Assembly: GCA_007258455.2 (NCBI GenBank)
Contig: VDFB02270651.1
Span: 493,838,320 to 493,902,319, forward strand
Reading direction: 5' to 3'
Origin: Sequoia sempervirens
Lineage: Eukaryota > Streptophyta > Pinopsida > Cupressales > Cupressaceae
DNA: 64,000 nucleotides
In this document: one piece after another, positions 57,825 through 64,000 of the stretch
Numbering within the stretch: position 1 is the stretch's first letter
Layout of the letters: every line of letters starts with the position of its first letter
Translations under genes and position numbers: made by a program
Notes under the pieces: model-generated
What the model saw: only the letters and a program-made list of their open reading frames with translations
Told to the model about the DNA's origin: nothing
Databases searched by the model: none

Positions 57825-60800
57825 AATTACGACAGTGATACACAAAGAATAATTGGTCCTCAAGGGAGGATTGTGGAAAATTTGAGTCATGTCTCCATAG
57901 CTCAGACTTTTGATATGCCAGATAGATCTAATGTGGTGGCATTCAACATGGAAGCGGCTAAAGAGTACTATGAAGAAGAGACTGTTAAATCTCAACAGTT
58001 CATTAATTCCTGGCTGTAGAAGCCCAAGTCTCATTATTCTAAATTGCCTAAATAGCTATTCAGAGCAAAGTTTAAAAAGGAGTATTATGATGCCATCACT
58101 CTTCTTAGTAGGGTGGTTGGATTAAAGAATGTTGGTATGTTTAAGAATTGGATGTGCCATGTTATTGTGAGGATGGAATAGGAAAAGACTATCATTGGGC
58201 AGGTGTCATAAGTAGAGTGATTCATGAGCAATTGTCCAATGTGTTGCAAACCAAGACCTTCACAATGACCTCGTACTTAGTCTATGTACTTGCAAGATTT
58301 CATCCATACAAGGGATTAAGTACTAGGGGAACCTCTGGATAGGATGTTATTTATGAGGTTTACCCTCAATTGCACTTAGGGAGCTCAAGTTACAGGAGGG
58401 TGAATGATGCATTCACCATGCACATCACTAGATTGCTTTAGGGTGCTAAACATATGAGAATTTCTAGTCAAGCCAAGGAGTTAATTAAGAAATATGGTGC
58501 TTGGTTTATTCAGTTCCCAACTTTCTCATACATCCTGATTGATGGTTGTCAAAGGGCTCCATACAAACTTCCAAGGTATCCCACCGATCATATTTTACTC
58601 CTGGAAGTTACTAGACAGATATATGATTTTGATGCTATTGTCAAGAGGGACAAGCATAAGACTGGTTTTGGCGGAGACTTTCCTTTGAGGATAGGCACAG
58701 GAGAGGCATGTCCTTCCATTATTTCAGCCCAAGCTTCAGAGGAGGAGATGAGTACTCTTGGTTTATCTTTCCATTCCAAGAGGTCTAAATTTGACATAAT
58801 AGGTGAGGCACAAAAGAAGGCCAGTAAAGAATATAGCCACAAAGTTGAGTTGGAAGACTACTAGGCTAATTGCAATGATGAATATGAGGTAAGGAAGAAG
58901 AATTTTTCCCAGCTTCCAGTTGAGTCAGTTTGATTATATAATGTGAAGGCAGTTCTTGATCAACTTGAAGATGATGGGGACCTGATTCAAGGCCATGCTT
59001 ATGAGGCATTCAAGGAAAAGCCAATTGGTGATGTGGATTGGCTAGAGGAAGAAAAGATAGAGTTAGGAAAAATAATGGATCCGGTCACCAAGCACACCAA
59101 GATGTGGCTGAAGCATAAAATATGGGAGTTGGAAAATGAGGGTGTACAACGCACCTTTGATTTGATGGGAGATTTGGACCCTCACTCCACTTCTGAGGAA
59201 TCAACTGAGTAAGATCCTAAAGGAAAAGGTAAGTTAGGTTCTCCTTTTAAAATCAAGATAAAGGGTGTTCAAGTGGAGGAATTCCAAGAAATAGAAAAAT
59301 AGAGAAAGCCCATTGCTAAGAAAAGGGGGCATACTTCAAGGGCTAAGAAGTCTGGAAAGGAGGAAACTGAAAAACAGAGTCTTGAAGTTGATGTTCCTAT
59401 GCCTAAAAGAAGGAGAATTGTAAGATTATCACAAAAGGTAGGTTCCGAGGATGGAGTAGAAGTGGGTCTGCCTATGGTAAATGTAGAGAGTTCTGGAGAA
59501 AAGACACAGGTGTATACAAGGAAGTCTAGGACTCCTTCTCCTAAGGATAGTGTGCCCAAGGCAGATCCTCCTCCAGTTACTTCTCAAGAGGAGCAGCATG
59601 ATGATGTTCCTTCTTCCCATGATTCTCAAAATGAAGAATTAGGTGGGTCCAAAGAAGCTGGAGATCACCAAGATATAGAAGGAGATGAATTTCATGAGGG
59701 TGAGCTTTATAATGTTGAGGCAAAAGTTGAAAAAGTGATGCAATCTCCCCTAGTTGCATATGAAGATTCGCCAGGTAGAACTAAAGGAGTTAAATCTCCT
59801 CAAAGGGAGGAAGCATCAGACAAAGTTCCATCCCCTATGCACAAAGAGGAACACACTAAAGAAAAGGAGGACAAGGCTGAAGAAGTTCCTGAGAGGCAGA
59901 ATTTGAATGAGGATGTGCCTAAGGATCAACAAGAGGAAGTAGGACAGAGTAAAGTGCAGTTAGAATCCACTGTTCCAGATTGGTTGGACAAGGAAATAAA
60001 GAGAAAGTAGGTTGTTGTGGAGGATGCTCCACCTAATTGGGATAAGTTTCTGGCTAAGATTGGAAAAGATAAAGGAAAGAAAAAGGCCAGGGTCATTGCA
60101 AAGATTGAAAGAGATGAGGCAAGCAATAGGGTGGTTCACATTGCAACTCTTGTTCTAGATAAGAGCAGAGATGAGGTAACTGCAAAAGATTACAACCTGC
60201 ATACTATCAATTTAGGGCCTACTTACGTTGAGCAAGACATTAAAGTTTATCAAGGTTCTAGTGCAGTAATCTTGGGTAGATTGAGGAAGGAAATGAAGAC
60301 TAAACAAGAGATGAATAAGGATATTGAAGGACTCAAGAAATGTTTGGAAGATTTGATGAAACCTTTACAATCCATTAGTTACTTGTCCTCTGCTGCAAAT
60401 CTCCTACCCCATGAAATTATCACTAAGCTTGAAAGAATGAAGGCTTCCACTCTTGCTACTGCAAATTGGCTGCAAGGGGTGTGAACTAAAGGAAATGATG
60501 ATATCAAGGACCTTCTTTCAACAAGAAAAGATGCTATGAGGGCAACTGATTGGTTGAAGGAGGTGTTAGCTCAAGATAAGGAAGATACAGACCTCCTGTT
60601 GCAGAAAACAAAAACCATCATGGAGTATACCAAGGATAAGATTGTAAGTGATAGAATTATCCCTTCCTCTAGAGTTGTTGAACCTTGGGAATGGTTTGAA
60701 GCATTGCAAATTAGGAAAAAGGTTTTGAAAAAGATCTACAAGCAGAGGAGGCAAATTTAAGACAACCTAACTGGTGTTTATAATGGATGCATTGCTTTCT

Positions 60801-61135
60801 TTGAGACAATGACAGGGAGAAGGAAGATTGCACCTAAATATTTGAGTTTAGAGTAGTTGAGAAAGTGGTGGCATGATGTTTATGCTCTAGTTAGTGATGA
60901 TCCTATTACTAAACACTAGTTAGATGATGCGTCCACCTACATTGTTGTCATTGATAAATATCTAACATATAAGGTTGAGTGGGATAAGTCGGTGAAACAA
61001 TCAAGGAAATAAATTACATCAATTGAGAGCCGACTTAAGGTTTTTCCTTTACCACCTATGGCCGACTTGGATAAGGTGCTTTTGAAGGTGCATGAAATGT
61101 TGGATCGAAATAAAGACAAAGGGAAAGATAGTTAA
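57825..61135 (+). pseudogene. Retroelement-associated unknown ORF, copy B (~1,100 codons)
   Basis: It is read in frame from about 57825 with one frameshift near 58170, and then stays in a single frame to TAA 61133-61135, interrupted by roughly a dozen stops, mostly TAG. The N-terminal ~350 codons look globular (FRAKFKKEYYDAITLLSRVV, HWAGVISRVIHEQL, RVNDAF at 58396-58413, KYGAWFIQFPTFSYI, KLPRYPTDHI). The middle has a basic PKRRR patch (about 59402) and a long E/K/P/S-rich tract (59400-60000). The end is coiled-coil-like (60240-60480, 60536-60760). It is homologous to the minus-strand relic at 5062-8870 throughout. The stop codon touches the 3' LTR, so the polypurine tract lies within the last codons. 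No gag-pol motif is present. Its function is unknown. Confidence 0.75.
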
Positions 61136-62260
61136 TGTTGGGCTACATCAAGATTTGTGCTTCCCTATTATTTTTCATGCATTGGTCCGAGCTGCATTGG
61201 AGATCCCAAGCCGACTTGGATGAAGTTCATGCATTTAATGCATATTTTATTTCATTTTGAATTTCTCTTGGCTGACTTGTTGTGGCTGATTATTATTGTA
61301 AAACCCTAACTAGGCTGACATGTTTTGGGGGTTTTCTATAAATATGGCATTTTTCCTCATTTGTAAGGGCTAGACATAGACATAGACGAATAGAGAGATG
61401 GCTAGTATAGAAGTGAATTAAGTAGAGAAAGAGTTAGCAAGTAGTTGTTCTCAAGAAAATATTGTAACAGAAAGCTAGAATTGTTGCTACAGTGGATATT
61501 TGATGCAAGTAATGACATTGTGATTTGGTGCCATACTTGTGTTTTTCTTATCTTGCATGGTTCTTGTTATTCTATCTTTAGAATTGCTTTGGGGAAAATT
61601 GATGTTTAGGGTTAGATTTAATTTAATGATGTTTATGGTTTGATATTTGAAGTGTTGCAGCAATCCTTGGTCCATACTTTTCGCAACCAACTGATTGTTA
61701 TTTTCTTTGCAAAGTTAGCCTGGACTTTCATATTCATTATGCTTAGTTCAATTGTGAGGATTTATTCATTTCAATTGCAATCAGGTTGTTTGAATGAATG
61801 TTCATGATCTGAAAATCTTAACACCTTAGAAGATTGCACTGTTTCTATAAGATTGTAGATCCATCTAGGTCAAGTAGAAATCATTTTTTTGAGGGATTGG
61901 TCCATTTCGAGTGTTTGTCATTTGCATTGTTAATCTTAGGTTTAGTGTTAAATCTAGAAATCTCTTTGAAACCTTATATATTTTTTTATTTCTTTTATCA
62001 TTGGGTTAAATTTAGAATTGAAGTATCATTATATTGCTAGATCTGATAAATTTAAGATTCGGTATTTTGCTTGTAGTAAGGTCCCATTGTGATTATAAAC
62101 ATTTTCACATTTATCACTGAGTTGTTTATGCATTGTCAAGACTTGACATTAGAGACCTTGAGGTTATCTCTTGAGGATTTTTGATAGAGATTTACCTTTC
62201 AAGAGAGATAGGATATTATATTCTGTTTGAGTTGTTGCTGTGTAGAAAACATCATCAACA
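61136..62260 (+). repeat. 3' LTR of the element carrying copy B
   Basis: It starts TGTTGGGCTACATC right after the purine-rich GACAAAGGGAAAGATAG and ends ATCATCAACA. The TATA-like CTATAAATATGG is at 61336-61347. The last ~640 bases match 11150-11785. The bases following it are AATAT; no matching left target copy was found because the 5' LTR is not identified. Confidence 0.75.
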
Positions 62261-62960
62261 AATATGACCCCACTAAACCAGATCCCCCTGTGCCCTTTGT
62301 TCGTGTTATTTTCTCTTTTTCTTTCTCTTTATCTTTTTCTCTTCTTTGCTTGAGTTGTCCCTCTCATGTGTGACAACACCTTTCTTCAACATTTCAAGTT
62401 TTAAAAAATGCATTCGCTGCCAACAGATCTTTTCTCAAAAATCTTCGCAAACCTTTCTTCAGAATCACATTCTCAACTTGGAACCCTAACAGAACATGTT
62501 TCCTTCATCATGGGTTTGTAAAGGAAGGACTTGAAAACCTTCCTCCAAAGTGGGAATAGCTTTGACTTTCCCATCACATGGGGGAATATTCTTCCTTTCG
62601 AATTCCTTGATGAAGTGAACATCTTTCAAAAGGATCCCTTGATGATGGATCAATTTGAGAAAGGGAACATCTTTTTTTGAATTGTGCGTCCGTTGAGTGG
62701 ACCCCCTTCTTCACGGAGGTTCTTGAGGGACCCCCTTTGAAAGATATTATCTTAAGTGAATCCTATCGAGCCTAGCTTGGGGGCAGCTTGACTAGACCTC
62801 ACTTTTCAAACAGTGTGTCCCTTAAAGTGGAGCCCTCTTCTTTTGAAGGGTTCCCGAGGGGCCCCTTTGAAAGTCTTCTAAATTATTGACGGTCTGCATG
62901 ATTGTTTTCTTACTCGCCTACTTGGCCACTTCTTGACTTTGTAGAGTCTGCTTTCTCAAG
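62261..62960. other. Gene-free sequence with a partly duplicated motif
   Basis: The segment around 62683-62750 (GTGGACCCCCTTCTTC, GAGGGACCCCCTTTGAAAG) recurs in diverged form at 62812-62875 (GTGGAGCCCTCTTCTT, GAGGGGCCCCTTTGAAAG). No coding motif was found. Confidence 0.55.
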
Positions 62961-63182
62961 TTTCCTCCATGTGAGAGATCTTGGGGGATACCTCCCTGTA
63001 GGACTAAGAGCCCATAGGGTGCTTCCTTTGGGTTTCCTCCATGCTATAGTTCTTGGGGGATGCCTTCCTTATAGGTTTGCAAGCCTGTAAGGTGCTTGCT
63101 TCACAGGGCTTCCTTCATGTGAGAGTTCTTGGGGGTTGCCTCCTTGTAGGTCTCCAGGCCTATAAGACACTTTCTTTCTTCA
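62961..63182. repeat. Three tandem units of ~72-76 bp
   Basis: Units begin at 62961 (TTTCCTCCATGTGAGAG), 63033 (TTTCCTCCATGCTATAG) and 63109 (CTTCCTTCATGTGAGAG). Each contains TTCTTGGGGG or ATCTTGGGGG, a CCTCCTTGTAGG-like block and a GCC(C/T)ATAGGGTGCTT or GCCTGTAAGGTGCTT block. Divergence is moderate. Confidence 0.8.
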
Positions 63183-63320
63183 ACTTCATAGTTCTGAGCA
63201 GCTATGAAGTCCTTCACTTTCCCTGCACCTTCAGGTTTACCAGATCATGGTTTGCTTCCTTGATGGTTTAGGTATACATTTCTAACCTTACTCCTTCCTT
63301 GATCTACTTTACTCACAAAA

Positions 63321-64000
63321 TGTATGGGAGTGAATTTTCACTCCTTGTGTAAATTCCCCTTTTTTCCTTCACTTTAGAAAAATCAAGCTTGGAGGCTTAA
63401 TTCCACCTAAGCCCACTGCTTGCATCCCACTTGGTGCTTGTTTTGAGCATTAGTGGAGGCATTTTTGTCAAGGATGCCTGCATGACATGCATACGTCTAT
63501 GTGGCATGCTTACATCCCTGGTAGAATTCATGTGGTTAAACCTATAGAGGCATTACACTTCTCATTGGGAGTGAAGTTGTAATGACCTCTTCAGCCAACC
63601 AACCCGAATATGGTCATTCTTCTTCATCCCTCCTTCATATTCACTCCTTCAACAAGCATTTCATCCTCTAAGCATTCAGTTCATCTTCTACAATCACTCC
63701 ATAAGTTTCAACACACTCTTTTTCATCCACTTCAAGCTTTCAAGTAGCATTCCTTCACCTCATTGTAGCAAATACATCACTCCATCACTTTGGTAGAGCA
63801 AGTTGGGGACAAACACCATTGTAGTAGAGGCTCGAGTACTCTCATTTTTTTCCCCAAGTAGCCTTGAGTGATCTTGGTGGAGGTGGTAAACTCCCTTTCC
63901 TCTCCTCTATCACTTGCTTGAGTAAGCACATTTACTATTTTGTAGTGCTTTAGTTCTCTTTACTTCATTGTTTTCTTTATCTCGCTTTCTTGGTTGTTCG
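63321..64000 (+). repeat. Second copy of the 53275 LTR, cut by the window end
   Basis: It starts TGTATGGGAGTGAATTTTCACTCC and follows the 53275 LTR to the last base of the window. The preceding bases (ACTTTACTCACAAAA) are not purine-rich, so it is not proven to be the 3' LTR of that element. It could be the 5' LTR of another copy or a solo LTR. Confidence 0.8.

Noticed and set aside
53275..64000. The LTR at 53275 and the copy at 63321 as the two LTRs of one 10.7 kb element containing copy B
   Set aside because: No polypurine tract precedes 63321, the right copy is cut by the window end, and no target duplication can be tested.

Overview
The window is repeat-dense nuclear DNA from a large-genome seed plant. 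A gymnosperm is plausible, but that is inference from nested, decayed retroelements without a single intact host gene; no marker gene fixes the taxon. All sizeable coding traces belong to transposable elements, and almost all carry in-frame stops. I saw no rRNA, tRNA gene, CRISPR array or bacterial-type operon.

Layout. 1.5-4.1 kb: a + strand Ty3/gypsy gag-protease relic with a minus-strand tRNA-derived SINE-like dimer inside it. 4.8-5.0 kb: a block of foldback repeats. 5.06-8.87 kb (-): a decayed copy (copy A) of a long non-gag/pol retroelement ORF. 8.95-11.1 kb: GC-richer, gene-free. 11.1-11.8 kb: an LTR fragment. 12.84-21.69 kb (-): a non-autonomous Sirevirus-like element with a gag-like gene and a second unknown gene. 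It interrupts a LINE RNase H domain and is itself interrupted by a younger 3.0 kb LTR element at 16.39-19.43 kb (TSD CTTCC). 22.44-39.11 kb (+): a second Sirevirus-like non-autonomous element (TSD AGGTC), split by a 12.3 kb minus-strand LTR element at 24.66-36.93 kb that carries a roughly 1,090-codon low-complexity ORF. 39.73-45.36 kb (+): a Sirevirus-type Ty1/copia element with gag, protease, half of RT and RNase H but no integrase (TSD ATGAT). 46.88-47.03 kb: a SINE with a 16-bp target duplication. 47.6-53.3 kb: fragments of minus-strand LTR elements plus a truncated copia (LTR, PBS and gag). 53.28-56.8 kb: an LTR, primer site and protease relic of a gypsy-type element. 57.8-61.1 kb (+): a much better preserved copy (copy B) of the same unknown ORF family, ending directly at its 3' LTR (61.14-62.26 kb). 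63.32 kb to the end: a second copy of the 53.28 kb LTR, cut by the window edge.

How the parts relate. The non-autonomous element at 12.84 kb and the pol-bearing copia at 39.73 kb share the last part of their LTRs, the tRNA-iMet primer site and the polypurine motif. This fits a parasite-helper relation within one Sirevirus-like lineage. Both gag-bearing non-autonomous elements encode a coiled-coil protein with four CCHC-type knuckles, then a second ORF with a basic KR-rich patch, an acidic tract or helical segments in place of pol. The family at 5.1-8.9 kb and 57.8-61.1 kb has a similar order: globular N-terminal part, basic and acidic middle, coiled-coil end. These unrecognised accessory ORFs are the most interesting content. 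All alignments were made by eye from the sequence, and no database was consulted.
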